NCBI RefSeq assembly: GCF_040581485.1
Contig: NC_090130.1
Span: 5,518,001-5,582,000 of the forward strand
Length of the DNA: 64,000 nucleotides
Direction of reading: 5' to 3'
Source of the DNA: Linepithema humile
Lineage: Eukaryota > Arthropoda > Insecta > Hymenoptera > Formicidae
The translations under genes were made by a program, and so were the position numbers. The notes below the pieces were generated by a model, which saw nothing but the letters and a program-made list of their open reading frames with translations, did not search any database and was not told where the DNA came from. Every line of letters starts with the position of its first letter. Positions within the stretch are counted from its first letter, which is position 1. This document shows positions 51,101 through 63,869 of this stretch, piece by piece.

Positions 51101-54100
51101 CTCCTTTCGAAGTAATTATATAATAATTTTGACATTATGCAAGTTTCAATTATCGTACTGCGGATTTATAATCTAAACTTACATCGAAATTTGTTGCAAA
51201 AAAATGCACAAGATGTCACGCCGAAACTTCCGTATATCTTCTCCCGTGCGTGAGACTACGTTTTAAATTTAAAGTCGCGGTCTTAGCGATGTTTATCTTA
51301 CTGAAAGTTTCGAAACAGGATTTTACTCTTCGGTAAAGTATGTAAATATTATATTTCAGCTCCATTCTCGCTCGCTGCACAGCGAATACTTAACCGTGAA
51401 CTTGAAGAGTTACGTTTCGGTGTAAGGATTCTTGCATACCCAGCGGCCATCGGGAATCCCCAAATTCTTACGACTAAAACAGATGTTCCGTCTCGTTCGC
51501 CCGCTGCTAGCCGCCAGCAAGATACGACCTTAACGGTATTGAATATTTCGTAAATTGACCAGGAACCGGATCGATCAATTCGGACAGAATAGGTCTATCT
51601 TCGTCATGATTGGCCTTGGCAATAGATCGTTGACTTGGCGACAGTGTCAAGTACTTAGAGAATTAGTCACGTTTATAATGCAGAAGGAATTTCAACAGTA
51701 ACGTGCGAAATACCGGACCTATAATGTAAGCATATTTATGAAAACGTTTTAATCTTTAATGACGCGAAACATCGTGAAAGATCAACAAAGGTGAATTTGG
51801 AATAACAGCACATCCACCGAAAGCCTATATGTACATATTTGGCATTATGACAGATATAACATATATGGCGGATTGTACGAATGTAAAATATAAAAAATTC
51901 AATACAAAAAATTAAATACGAAATTAAAATTAATTCCCCTAATTATTTTCCGCAGTCTCTTAATTGCCTTAATCGCGCACCTGCGCTTTTTACGAGAACA
52001 ACTATCGCGCGTCAACGTTTCAAGGTCCAGCCGATTACCCCCGGCGTTGATTCGCCATTAACGGATCTAATACCGGTAAGATTCGTCTGTTCTGATATAT
52101 GCATGTAGCTTTTTTTATAGAAATGACGCGTCATTGTAGATCGAATGCAGCCTCAAGTGCAATCGCCCGCGACGACAACCGAGAAACGTCCGGGACTTAC
52201 GAGCGATTATTTCGTCATTTTAAGATCAAAACGCATTTTCTGTCGCGATTCTATCGCCTGCTCGCACGTCCAGACAAACTCAATTATTATTGATTTGCGA
52301 AAGGAAGTTAAGAGCACGTACATATGCCTGCTGCAATCATCCGCGAGACAATGCGCCGCGTACGCTCCGTAATGAGATTTAATTGCGAATTGAGGATAAT
52401 CGCCACTCACGAATTGCTCTACACCCGGCACGATTATAATTCGTGCTACCGAAGGCCGGACGCTGAATTACTGCCGCGGCAGTCGTAATTTATAAAAACA
52501 CTCGAACTTGCGAGATATAGGTCATAACTTGAGTGTTGCTTACCATAACGCACTATATGCAGCGATACTTTTAATTATACACTCGCGTATTTATCAACCG
52601 TAATCAACCGTAAAAAACTGGCCTCAACAACCGAGTGTCGAATTATCTTTCAATACGAATGATTCGAGAGTACAATTGTATTTTGCGCAACCTAAGAGGA
52701 TTGCAAGTTCAAAAGATATTGAACGCGACTCTTAATTTAAACTTAGAAATAAAATTGCATTATCAACGCATTTGAAAAAAATTGCAGGAAGATGAATGGC
52801 TCCTTTGATTTATTCGATGATCTAATCTATCCTCGTTAAAATCAAGAGAGATATTTCGAAAGGTTTTGTTTATCGGTTATTTCATCTCCTTTCATCGAGA
52901 TAAACATCGTACGGTCTTGTGCATAATTTTGCTTTTCGCTTATCGCTACGTGTTTTTTTCTCAACGAGTCTTTCAGCTGTTTCGGACAATAAACGTTGTA
53001 TCGTCGATCGCTAGCTGAAAGCCGACAATTACCGGAGTCTGTCGTCCATTGCGCAATAACTTCCTCGGAAGCACGTGAAAACGCCAACGTTTGAATCACG
53101 TGTATGCATACTGATATACGTGCGCGTTACGAAGGCGCGCCTCCGTCTGATGGTCACTTTCTTTTCACCTTACCTAAGCCATTCAAATTGTCCACGCGTT
53201 TTGTGACACGTTAGAGACAGCAAAGGTATCCTCGGTTGCACAACTCCGAGTTCTTCCTCCCAGATTAAACGTACGACAAGCTGCGAGATACGCACGCTTG
53301 CGTGAAAAGTTGCGCGGAATGTAAATAAGATGTAAGCAAGACTAATTGCGCGAGGTCGCAGCACACACTGAAGAAAGTAACCGCTATTTATCAAATTACG
53401 ATGTAATTACGCAACGCGAGAAGCTGAGACACCTTTGTGAATTTTACTTAGCAGTGACATAACGAGCGCTCTAATCGCCGGAACAGATGTCGGAACTTAC
53501 CGTTGGACTCGCAAATAAGCTCGAGGATCTCGCGCGTTATTTAAAGCGTCTGATACTCCGGTGACGTTACAATGAAATAATAGGCACGAATGGAGGCACG
53601 AGGAGCGAATGACTTCTGCGAATCGCTTATCTCAATGGATTTTCCTCGCGGAGTGAATGTCGAGAATCGCAAATATTTATGCAACTAACGCGATATTATT
53701 CACGGCATGTGGGTGTGAAATTGCTGCGCGGGATGGTCGTAAATTCGAGCGCGGTGTCAATGAATACTTCTGAAACTATTAAACGGACAAATGTTGTCGG
53801 GAGCGCGCTGAAAAAATCGTTAAATGTTTTTTGATTCACGATGTGGATGTGAATTGCCCATGTTACGCGGTGCATTCGAAAATAGACGGATTTCGCGTGT
53901 CGATCAAACGGCGGAAGAAATTATAGCAGTTTGGGGCGTTACCGGTTCGGTACGAGCGCGCAGCATGAATATTCCAATACAGATATCTATTCGCGAAAGT
54001 TCGAAAACACCAGTCATAATGATAGCAGTCACGCATTATAATGTACGATATCGAAATGGACAAAATGTAACGAGACAGAGCGTTTAGCTAACACTGCTAC

Positions 54101-55181
54101 AGCTAATAATGTTACAGAATAAAACACGACATGTGCCAGAGTGTAAAGATTATAAATTGTTTATGGCGAATCATTGCGTGAAGTATTATATCGCCACACT
54201 TTTCTCCGTTGCTCACATAAATAATCGCAAACACTTCCTGCTTCTTCACGCGCCTACACACATACATGACATAATCAATCAGTGTAATCCACGTGACTCG
54301 AACGTATATTTTCTTTATCGGAATTGCATCAATTAATCTAACGTAATATCAATCATAAGTGCTCATATGTTTTGCAGAATAATTATGATAGCATAAGGCT
54401 TTAATGAAAAGCCTCGCCTTTGCGATTTAATCAAGTTACGCTATTTCTCTTTATACCGTTTCTAATTTCTCGACGCTATATTCGCGGTATTCTTTATGCA
54501 TTCTGAAATATCTATTCGCATCTAAAGTGCCTGGTACATAGAAATCAAACAAATAAAACGTCAAACTCGACAATGACAAGTGAACGATAGAAATTCAATC
54601 CCGCGAATGCTGCAGGAGGTTTTGCATACGCGGATAGCAATTATCATCGCGATGCTCCGTTAATTAAATGTTATGTACGTTTACTTTCGGGAAAGTCTCT
54701 TCTCTCTGATATATTTCTTACATACCGCAATATCTTTCTTTACTACTTTTCGATACATGATCGAAAACTAGAAATATTTAAAAACATTTAATATTTTTAT
54801 TTCATTATAGCAGCCGTGTGTGTTCTTTGAAAAACCTGATATTACATAAATATGAATTTCAAATTTATATTTTATGTAAAAATATGAAATTTTAAAGTTT
54901 TTTATATAATATAAATAATGATAAAATATTGTAATAAATACAGGATATATACAAGTTCAATATACAGGAATGTTTGGAATGAATTTCAACAAGAATCCAG
55001 CGGCGAATATCGTAACGTATACCCCGTGTTCACGGGCACGGATATACGGTTCTGGGTCGATGAGATAAACGGATCGTGATCGGATCGGGAGCAATAACGT
55101 AATGCACGCGAGAGCGAGGGAGCCGTGTCCGGGTTCGTAGACAGGCTCTGCTTCTTTCACACAGAACCGTTTACGAATAAC

Positions 55182-55200
55182 CGGCGGCGGCGGCGGCGGC
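55182..55200. repeat. (CGG)6 trinucleotide run
   Basis: Six CGG units in a GC-rich pocket. They are not inside a supported coding frame. Confidence 0.9.
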
Positions 55201-56355
55201 GTCGACGATAGGTGTTACACATTCTCCGCGTATGACGTATTCTGCGCGAGGCAATTTTGGCGTTTATAGATTTGTTAGCAGATATTCGACCTTCAAGATA
55301 GACCTTTTAAAACGCACACGTGCGATGATTATCCGGAACTAGCCGCGTCGCGGTATACATTCGACGGCTTTAATTTTTGCATAGATCTCTATAAAGATAA
55401 ATCGTGCTGGCATCATCGCGGTGCATGCTAATCAGGAAGTCCAGTCGGGATTCTCGAACGATATATGACATAAGAACAACTTCATAGTATACAACACTAT
55501 GAAATTGTGTGGCTTAGTATTAAAGTCCATTTAGACGGAATGTTGTGATGACGGGACTCCCGGCGACATTGTATAAGAATGCTTTGCACGCAATTCTACG
55601 TATTTCACGTCGCTATTAGATAATGTTTATATAACACATCGTTATTTATATCATTACAGCAATTTAATCATTTGGACTGTATATGCAACAGACTTAATCT
55701 AGCTATTCAGACAATTCTTATTTCCTTCGGCATCGCGATTTATTTTCTTCCGATGAAAGGTTGCTGATTTTTATTCACCTTTGTTCCACGGCGATGAGAT
55801 TCGCGCTAGATAACCAAAGGCGCCGTCTAAATGTCGCGGGGATTTCACACTTTACAGTTCGAGCCTCAACGTGAACCCGCCCATGATCGTTTCGTCATCT
55901 ACTGTCTTCGACCACGGGGAAAGTTCGGCATCGTATAATGGCGGTACGATGGCGTGAATTCCTGTGCGGCGTGTTCACAGTCACGCGTCTCGTTACATGC
56001 ATCATCGTGACGGACATATGTTGTCTGGTCGGATACCAAAAATGTAATTAAGAACGGCAATTAGCGATTACGACAGGAATTGTAAAAACAGATTAATTGT
56101 ATGTACGATTGCGATCTACACTGACATTAACCAGATCGCATTTCTTTCGGCTGTTCAAACTGTCGAGTTAATGTTAGCGACATTTTGTAGTCACTAGCTG
56201 TGTTTATGAAGCCGATTATGCATACACGCGAGCCCCATAATCACGCGATTATCACTATGATCTTTTGCAGTTACGAAAACGCAACCGGCGCTCGCAGACG
56301 AGCAAACGTTCGACGATCATCGGCGGTTGAATATTCATGCGTGTTATTATCGCGC

Positions 56356-56403
56356 GCACTTTGTCACGCGTGCACTTTATCACGCGTGCACTTTGTCACG
56401 CGC
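56356..56403. repeat. 16-bp tandem repeat, three copies
   Basis: Copies of GCACTTTGTCACGCGT begin at 56356, 56372 and 56388, with one T/G difference in the middle copy (TTTATCAC) and a CGCGCG ending in the last. Confidence 0.9.
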
Positions 56404-59400
56404 GCGAGCGACTCCGTCGTACGATCAAATAGAATCTACATAATCTCCATAAGCCGCGGAATTTGCCGTCGAATTTACCGAGGGATCAAGCTGACAGACG
56501 TGAACAAATGCCAGTGCACAGGGTTAAGTCGCGGTATAGCGGATTTGTAACGTTTATCGCTTAAGTCGTAATATGAAAGATATTTCTCTGAGCTTTCTGA
56601 TGTTGACCAGTTGCCTCGCGCATTTATTCTCGAGAATTGCCTAGTCGCGTCTTGAAAAGGTACGTGCACCCAGGCATCGTAGCATCCAACGTGCATCAAT
56701 CCGCGTGGATTCTTGGGCAAGCTGAGAAAAGGCGCGGAGAGGTGGTACATGCGGCAGGTAGGCGAACGCGCAATTAATTTCTCGAAGCGAAGGTTTGCGC
56801 TGGCGCAGAGTGGGCGGTCGGTGAAATACACTAGAGGAAAGCGAGATAGGGAGAAACGAAGACGAAGGCGAACGCGTAAAGAGATGTAGAGGAAGAGCGA
56901 GGTAACCAATCCCTTTCGACCTTGCTCGCGATCGAAAAAGATCGATATACCATTGAGTGTACGTGTTTTTACCCGCGTGCACGCAGGGCCACGCGCGCAT
57001 TCCTCCTGGCGGTAGCACGCCCGACATGGATCAGGAAGTTGTCGAAAGCATAACCTTGCTCCGCCGAAACCAACCAGATAGATTCGCGAGACAAAGCGGA
57101 GTTCGGAATATAAAAAATCTCACCGACTTTCGACGGCAAGATTTTAAACCCTTCCGCATAACGATATCTATGCTATACACGATGGATTACATGCCAAAAG
57201 TATTTTTCCTAAGACGTTCGAATTAGTTAACCAATAACTCAAGAGAAAAAAAAATAGAAAAATTGCATTAGTCACGTATGAGTCTGTAATATTTAAGACA
57301 CAGATTTTCTAAAATAAATTATTCTTATACTGCGATATTATTTCCATTTTTTTAACTTTCTTCTCTCAACGTAGCATATCGATTTTTTGTCAATTAGTGT
57401 ACTTTGATACTTTGAATATAAGTACTAATCGTACATATTTTGAAAATTTCTTAATTAAGCATAATTAAAATTATAAAAATATATTAAAAATTAATATTTT
57501 CAGTCAAAGCTATAAATATACAATGCACAATTGTACACATTGCAAAATGTCGTGGCATTTACTGCATTGCAACTCCGGGAATAAATGCATTAAGAAGCTC
57601 GATCGATGCAAATTTAAAATTTATCCGTTTCCAGCCTGTAAAACTATAAAACGAGAGAAAAAAACCGCATAATAAAGGATTAAGCGGAATTCTTCGCGGC
57701 GTGCAATCAATTGTGATCGATACGAGCGTAAGTCGTTAAAATCGCGCGATGAGCGTAGGTGCGCCGCACGCGCGCGGTAACTCGCAGTCACATTTAAATT
57801 TCAATCGAAACGCAATCGCCATTAATAGTAATCGTACAAATTGCACGCGAGGATGTACTCGTTTTTTCCGACAGCGGCGAGTAACCGCCGACAATCTCAT
57901 GACTCGGCGACGATTAATGTCCGCTTGCGAAATACGGCTAACAACTTTAATCGGCTCGTACGCGAGTACCTTCTTCGTTGACACGGCGGTACAATACTTT
58001 GTCCTCTGGTATATACTTAAGAAAATAGGTAGCAAACAACTGCGGAGAAATGACTAATTATTATACAGCGAGCGTAATCGTCAGCATACAGAATGTCATG
58101 TTTTACCGTATTTCCTTTCGCGTACAGTCTTCAACCAATTAGTGCCAATTTTTTCCTTAACATAGATATCTCCCGAAGCATTAATAGTTCTTGAACTAGT
58201 GAGTGATCGAAAATTATGAGTTTTCCACGCAATAACGCTTTAAACCTATCACGCAAATTATTATTACAGTTTCATCAGATATTAGAATTGTTCGAGATCG
58301 CCTTGAAGCGTACATATCTGTATAAGAAAATCTTATATAAATATTTATAATGTAAAAATTTCAAGGCGACTTTGCTCAATTAATATATTTTATCAATAAT
58401 TTCGCTCGCGATCTCGCGAATACAGTCCGCTGATTCATATCCGTTCTTGCCTAATTGGAGATTATCCAACAACGCCGTTTCTTTTTATTGCAAAAAGATC
58501 CAAAATTAATTTACGATATTAGAAGGCCAGGCGCGCTCTGAACGAATCACCGACATGCGGGGAAGAGCGATGCGGGCAAGAGCACGCGCCACAATGATCT
58601 GTTTGAACAGCGAATTTCACGTCCGTGATACCGATCTACGAGGGATATAAAGCCGTCCATAAAAACCATGTAATTTTTCGCCTTGGGACAACCGAGAGAT
58701 CGGTTGAAGGGGGCGGTGCATTTAACTTCCGACGATCGAGATCGCTCCGCGAGATCACGACCTCGCGAGATCTCTCTTACAAGCCGCAAGTTAAACTGAT
58801 ATGGGAAAGAGGCGGGAAGGAAGCAATTCAGGAAGGCAACCAGGCACGTTAGTCCTTGCTTAAAATAGAGCACGTATGCTACTCTTGAGCGGAATATTTA
58901 ATTTGCGCGGAAAGCCGAACGTAATGATTAGGTCTAATTTGCGCGGCGCGCTTTGTCCTCGCGAATCGACGCGCGATCGTGTGAGTCAGTCGATCGATCG
59001 AGACTGGAACACGTCAGAGAGTTTCCCAGAACCGAGCGAAGTACGACAATTTTCGCAAGTCGTCTGAATGCCGATGATGCTACTTATAGCTGGCAAAATT
59101 CAAGGCTACGAGACGAGCCGCAGGTACTCGGAGCGAGAAAAGTTGCGTAAGGGCCGTCGTTTCATCGCGATTGCGCCAAGTTTCACGAGGCGACGATTCG
59201 GAAGTCACGTTGACCACTGCCACACGTAATCGCAGCCTACATCGCGTCATTTCCACCTGTTTTGTTCCAAATGCATTCGATCGATTTTCAAATAAATCAG
59301 CGATACAATCAAGGCTCATGTAAAAGTTTGATATTTCGCAAAATCATGATCGTCATTTTTATCGCGACATGAATATTGCAATATAAATTCTATTAATAAC

Positions 59401-60012
59401 AAACAATTATTCAAAATTATGTAAGAATATTAGTTTTCCGCGCGACCGTCGAGTATTTGCGCCAAACATTACGAAGTATCGATAATACGTAATCAGAGGT
59501 AGTTATGTGATCAGTATTTTTCCCAGTTTAATCAAACAAAAAACGCGCCATTTACATGCCCCGGCGTGCTTTTAACATTCAATAAAACAGGAGCGCACAG
59601 TTGTCGTCGGCACAGATGTAACGGAAATTTAATGCGGTGATGAAACAATGTTTTCGCATTGCATTTTTTTAATTTTTGCCAAGCGTGCCGCGCTCACGTA
59701 TACGACAAAGAAAATTAAATTAATGAGCAGCGTATGAATTTCCTTCCGTCGCGTCGTCAGCCTACGCGAACCTGCACCGAAAAAACGGATTTGCGGCGGC
59801 AACAAAGATTTTTCCCCCTCGTTTTGATTGCGTTAAATATCACTGCCATGCGATACTTTCGTAGAAAATTACGAGCGCGTTCGTGCGTGACGACGGTTCG
59901 ACGACGAGCAATGTATAGGCTGACGACGGAGGAGACAGGTCTAGATTGCGCGGACCGGCGTAAAAATAAGACAAACCAGAAAACACCTGATAAGGTGTAA
60001 CCTCTTCCGGTC

Positions 60013-60034
60013 GTTGGTCGTACTTACGACCAAC
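60013..60034. other. Perfect 10-bp inverted repeat with 2-base spacer
   Basis: GTTGGTCGTA, CT, TACGACCAAC. It is the longest perfect near-spacerless dyad I noticed outside the repeat island. It could be a dimeric protein-binding site or a cruciform-prone sequence. Confidence 0.85.
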
Positions 60035-60979
60035 AAACACGCCCGAAGGACGGCATGAGTTACGAAGTACAAGATTGCAGATACTCCATCACAGAATTAA
60101 AAAAGACGGAAATTTTACCGTGCGCGTAAAATGCGAGATAGATATTTCATGACGGAAAAAGTAAATGTATGATTTGTGAGACTATTTAATATGTCACCGA
60201 TGAAATTTTTTATTAAAAAAATCATATTTTTCCGCGTCAAAATTAATTAAAATTTTCTACCTGCGGCTTCGGTTTAATAAAGATCTCAATTGAATTATAA
60301 GAACAAAAGATCATTGTGCATTGTTACAAATCGTGGGATGCTGTTTTGCTGTCATTATTCATCTCAATCTGCACAGTAGACAGACAAGTGTTACTGCCGA
60401 GGAATGATACGGTGAACGATCGCGACCGTGCCTATGATATTAAAACCTGTCGGAAGTCGAGATAAGACGAGTGTGCACACCTTTCCCCATTCGTATCCGA
60501 CGAGAGTAAAGTCCCATGGCGAGGTGTGTCGCGGTTTCACGCGGAATTGAGACCACGACGGAATCCGAGAGATAAAAGCGAGCCCACACTTCCTCGATTT
60601 CGTTACGCGTTGCTACGGGGGAGATAACATTTGTGTCTCCGTGTTTCCTGTATCCGCGAGATAAAAAAACGCAGTTGATCTCGCCGGACAACCGATACAT
60701 CCGATGCAACCAGATCGGCTTACGGCGCAATCCCTTTTTTTCGAGCATCCGTTCATCTTCGCGCTTAAAATATCGATCAAATGTTTCCTCGAGGCGAAGT
60801 TTGGACCTCATCGTCGTCGCAACCGTCACGCATGTATGTCCGGTGAGGAAGAAAAAGAATGATCGATCCTCTCGACCGTGGTAGAACTGCCCGTGTAGAA
60901 TCGACGTGTCGCAGAGCGGGCGGGCGAGCGAGCGAACGAGCGAGTACGAGCGCGTTCGCGAGAGTGGGAGATACGAAGG

Positions 60980-61014
60980 TATAAAACCGATCTGGTGGAC
61001 TGGTACCAGCCAGT
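60980..61014 (+). promoter_or_regulatory. TATA box and initiator of the 61.6 kb gene
   Basis: TATAAAA at 60980-60986 is followed, 32 bases from its first T, by the A of CCAGTCC (A at 61012), close to the expected TATA-to-initiator spacing. Upstream is CpG-rich sequence with repeated GCGAGCGA words. The position, about 550 bases ahead of the first coding ATG, fits a leader exon. Confidence 0.5.
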
Positions 61015-61562
61015 CCAAAGGCCAGATGCGGTGGCGACTCTAGTCGCACGCGTGCGAGAGAGACGATCACGACACTCGGCGCGCGATACTCCTAACAGTC
61101 ACGTACGCGGGCGCTCACACATACACACACATATTTATGCGACAGTGACCAGTGTACTGCTGGTCGTCTCTCGGTGGTGATTCCGTGCGGAATTTTCGCG
61201 AAGAGGTCGAAAACGAGTTCGTAAGTCGCACGTGTTCAGAGGGAACTTGAATTGACGAGGCACCGTCCTGCACCGAACAAGGACGGCGAGCTCCGAATTC
61301 GCATCTGTCTTCGAGGACACGTTCCCTGGGATATACACGCGGCTTGCGTAGCGGTCTCCCCCTCCTGATAACGAAGAGAGGGCGAGAATTTCGAATTACA
61401 CGCCGATAGTCACGCACGGAGCACCCGAAGCCATCGATAGATTCGCACTTCGAGGGTGGCCAACAGTGGATTTTTTTTGTGGAATTCGTGAATTGATACA
61501 AGGGGAAGATCATTAAAACGCTGAGAGGTAGTGAGAAGGAGCAGCTCCCAAATAATATACCG
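61012..61562 (+). promoter_or_regulatory. Predicted 5' leader with two tiny upstream ORFs
   Basis: The predicted leader contains two short upstream ORFs: 61026-61043 (five codons and TAG) and 61137-61148 (three codons and TGA). Both end well before the main ATG at 61563, so reinitiation or leaky scanning would be needed. The main ATG has a poor -3 base (C). Both facts suggest modest or regulated translation, as an inference. Confidence 0.35.
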
Positions 61563-62093
61563 ATGAAAGTCCAAGAGACGTCAACAATCGGCAGTAAACT
61601 GGAGGAGAGTGCTCTGTCGGGGTGGGTTCGCGAAGGATCGACGCCCGTCCGAGACATGTCAGCGATTCGTATCAACGTGGAGGAGGCTTCCAACGACGGT
61701 CGCAGGGATTTCGTTAGAGATGTAAGTCCGTTGTACGTAACAACTTCGATTCGATAATCCGCGATGATGTATAACTTTTCGAGCCGTCATCGGCGGTCCC
61801 TCGGCGGGGATGGAAAGCGACGGAAGAGGGTGTAGAGAGAGAAAGAAAGAGAGAGAGAGAGCCGATCGGCAGCGTCGCGGAAATCACGCGTGTCTCTCGC
61901 TTCTCGTCGGTCGCCGGCTTTCTATTTCGTCGTTTCTTCCGCCATTCAGATGGCTGCTGTTCATCCACGTTTCGATCTCTATGTCGGAGAGTCAACGTCA
62001 CACGATCCGGAGGCACTTTCACGGTTGCGCGATGAGCATCTTCTTAGTTTGGCGGGAAACGCGTTGCAGTATAAAGCGGAACCGCGCGCGTAA
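61563..62093 (+). CDS. Two-exon gene for a predicted 100-residue acidic/polar protein, unrecognised
   Basis: Exon 1 (61563-61721, 53 codons) begins MKVQETSTIG and ends GRRDFVRD at a near-perfect donor (GAT|GTAAGT). A 228-nt intron ends in a strong acceptor (TTTCTTCCGCCATTCAG, AG at 61948-61949). Exon 2 (61950-62093, 47 codons and TAA) follows in phase 0: MAAVHPRFDLYVGE, then DPEALSRLRDEHLLSLAG, ending YKAEPRA. There is no signal peptide or membrane segment, so a cytosolic or nuclear protein is likely. The middle of exon 2 (EALSRLRDEHLLSLAGNAL) could form an amphipathic helix. Exon 2 also starts with ATG, so a 47-residue product from a downstream promoter is possible. A weak donor just before the stop (CGC|GTAACT) leaves open that the gene continues to the right. 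A TATA/initiator promoter lies upstream. I do not recognise the family. Splice signals, phase and composition together make it the best new gene candidate here. Confidence 0.5.
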
Positions 62094-63606
62094 CTGAGAA
62101 TCGCGTCGAGATCAAGTGAAACGATTTGAACGAACTAATGAGCTAACGCATTGTACGCACTCGAGTAGCTGGGATCAAAGTGAACATTCATTTACGCTAT
62201 TACATTACACTCGCATCCATCAATCTTCTTTCTCTCGTAAAATAGTTATCGTAAAATAGTTATCGAGGCGTCGTAACGATTCTATTCGCCAATATAACGA
62301 CTTCCGCGTGTTGGAAATTCAAGAATTATACGGCATTAGATCTATTTCGGTCGTAAAGTCCGTAGAATGATTTATGGCGGCAAGAGTTCGAGATGTATCT
62401 TTTATTCAGAATGCTCGTGTTTCGAGAGAAAAACAAGTTCAACGCACGTTGAGGTTCGCCTTAACAGGCGACACAGTCTTAATATAAATCGAGGCATTCC
62501 GATGAAAGGCGTCGAATGCATTATTAGGTTCACGGGCAACGTGTGCGGCTATTCACCGTAATACCGTTCACCGCGAATACTTAATAAGCCTGACACCCGT
62601 TCAAGTTTTATGTAATGCAAAAACAGGGTTCTATGACTGCGGCCAACACTTGAGAAACGAAACACAATATTATTCCCATATATACGTGCATTCCGTGTCG
62701 AGAGTAATTGCAGAAAATAATGCGCCAGATAAAAAGTCTGCTCGAGCGCCCGCGAGCTACGCTAATATTCCACGTTGACTGTGCGGTAATTACTTCATTC
62801 GTGAGAAACGTCTGTTCCCTGAGACAGAGGACATCGACTTTATCTGCGTTTAAAGGAAAATACGGCTGAACAATGGCGCGTCATGCATAATCACACAATT
62901 TCTCCGATACGGAAGTAACTCGATGTTTTTCGTTGAAAAAAAAATTAACTACAGAATTATCAAAACTAAGGTCTCGGTTTCTGGAACACCCTAGGCTCGC
63001 GTGACTATTCTGGTTTTCGCGAGTCGGTTAAACGTGTGTGACAACATTTTATTTTCGCGCTGCTAATATTTTTCAATTTTATTTTACGTTCGACGAACCG
63101 TGGTGCGCAATGCTCCGTAACTGGAAACGATAGTAAGTAGTTCGAGTTGCTCCTTCATTAGGCCTATGACGCCAAGTTTGCGCTTAATATGCGGCGGCTA
63201 ATTATAAGTCGCGCGCATAATGATGATGCGACTTTTACCGAAGCAACAGCCGCGAAACACACGAGTCGTTGATTTATTCATGATAAAAGATTCAGTTTTC
63301 ACTTATACTAGTGATACTTTTAACTTTCACGCTCGGAGCAATCGCGAGATAGATCGGCCTCATCGCCTATGCATACCGTAAAAATGCAAAACAACACACA
63401 CATTTTCTAGAAAATTCTAATTTCAACTTGATAAATACACTCCTCTTTATATCCTTCTTCCGTAACACGCCTAAAACGCCGGGAGGCGTGTTCCTATCTC
63501 CCGACTGCTGATTGGATCCTCGATCGTCGTACAAATTCCACGTCGCGTGTAGTCTGCGAGCGTTCGTGCGTTAGCCTCAAAACGATTCGACGTTAAGGTC
63601 GAAAGA
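62094..63606. other. 3' UTR or intron and spacer, no gene seen
   Basis: No canonical AATAAA follows the 61.6 kb gene within several hundred bases (a variant AATAAG occurs near 62582), so the 3' UTR is either long or the gene continues. A 14-bp duplication (GTAAAATAGTTATC) lies at about 62237-62264. An inverted CCAAT box (ATTGG) at about 63512 precedes the next candidate gene. Confidence 0.4.
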
Positions 63607-63869
63607 ATGAAGTGCAGTTTACGGACGCGGGACTGTCGCAAGAGAGCAATCTACTTCCACCGCCGTGAGTTGAACGAGAGATCTCAACAAGGCGGTGAGC
63701 AGCCACCTGCGGGCCATTAATCATCTTATGCGCAAGTTCCATAATTCTCGTCATTTTAATGTTTACAGCTTTACGATGCGATTACGCGTGTGGACAAACG
63801 CGCAAGGTGTCGCACCGCAAAGTGTTATCGCGGACCTTGTTTTTGTCTGACACAAATTCTCCATCCTAA
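63607..63869 (+). CDS. Candidate two-exon microprotein gene (52 residues)
   Basis: An ATG at 63607 opens 19 codons and one base (MKCSLRTRDCRKRAIYFHR) and ends in a strong donor at 63665 (CGCC|GTGAGT). A 104-nt intron ends at a good acceptor (ATTTTAATGTTTACAG, AG at 63767-63768). The next exon continues in frame for 32 codons to TAA at 63867-63869 (LRCDYACGQTRKVSHRK and on). The product would be basic, with four cysteines and no signal peptide. Alternatively both pieces are untranslated leader of a gene to the right. No family is recognised. Confidence 0.25.

Larger units (their letters stand above)
42611..60979. other. Long stretch without a supported gene
   Basis: AT-rich DNA with CpG-rich patches at about 43.4-43.7, 47.2-47.9, 49.4-50.1 and 58.5-58.9 kb. 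The longest frame (249 codons, minus, 47184-47933) is Arg/Leu/Ser-rich low complexity in a patch open on several frames. A 192-codon minus frame at 60440-61018 overlaps the promoter described below and has no known motif. I found no tRNA, rRNA, transposase or reverse-transcriptase signature. This could be a very long intron or a gene desert. Confidence 0.4.

Noticed and set aside
61115..61693. 192-codon minus-strand frame opposite the 61.6 kb gene
   Set aside because: It is the antisense shadow of the leader and first exon, which has better splice and promoter support on the plus strand.
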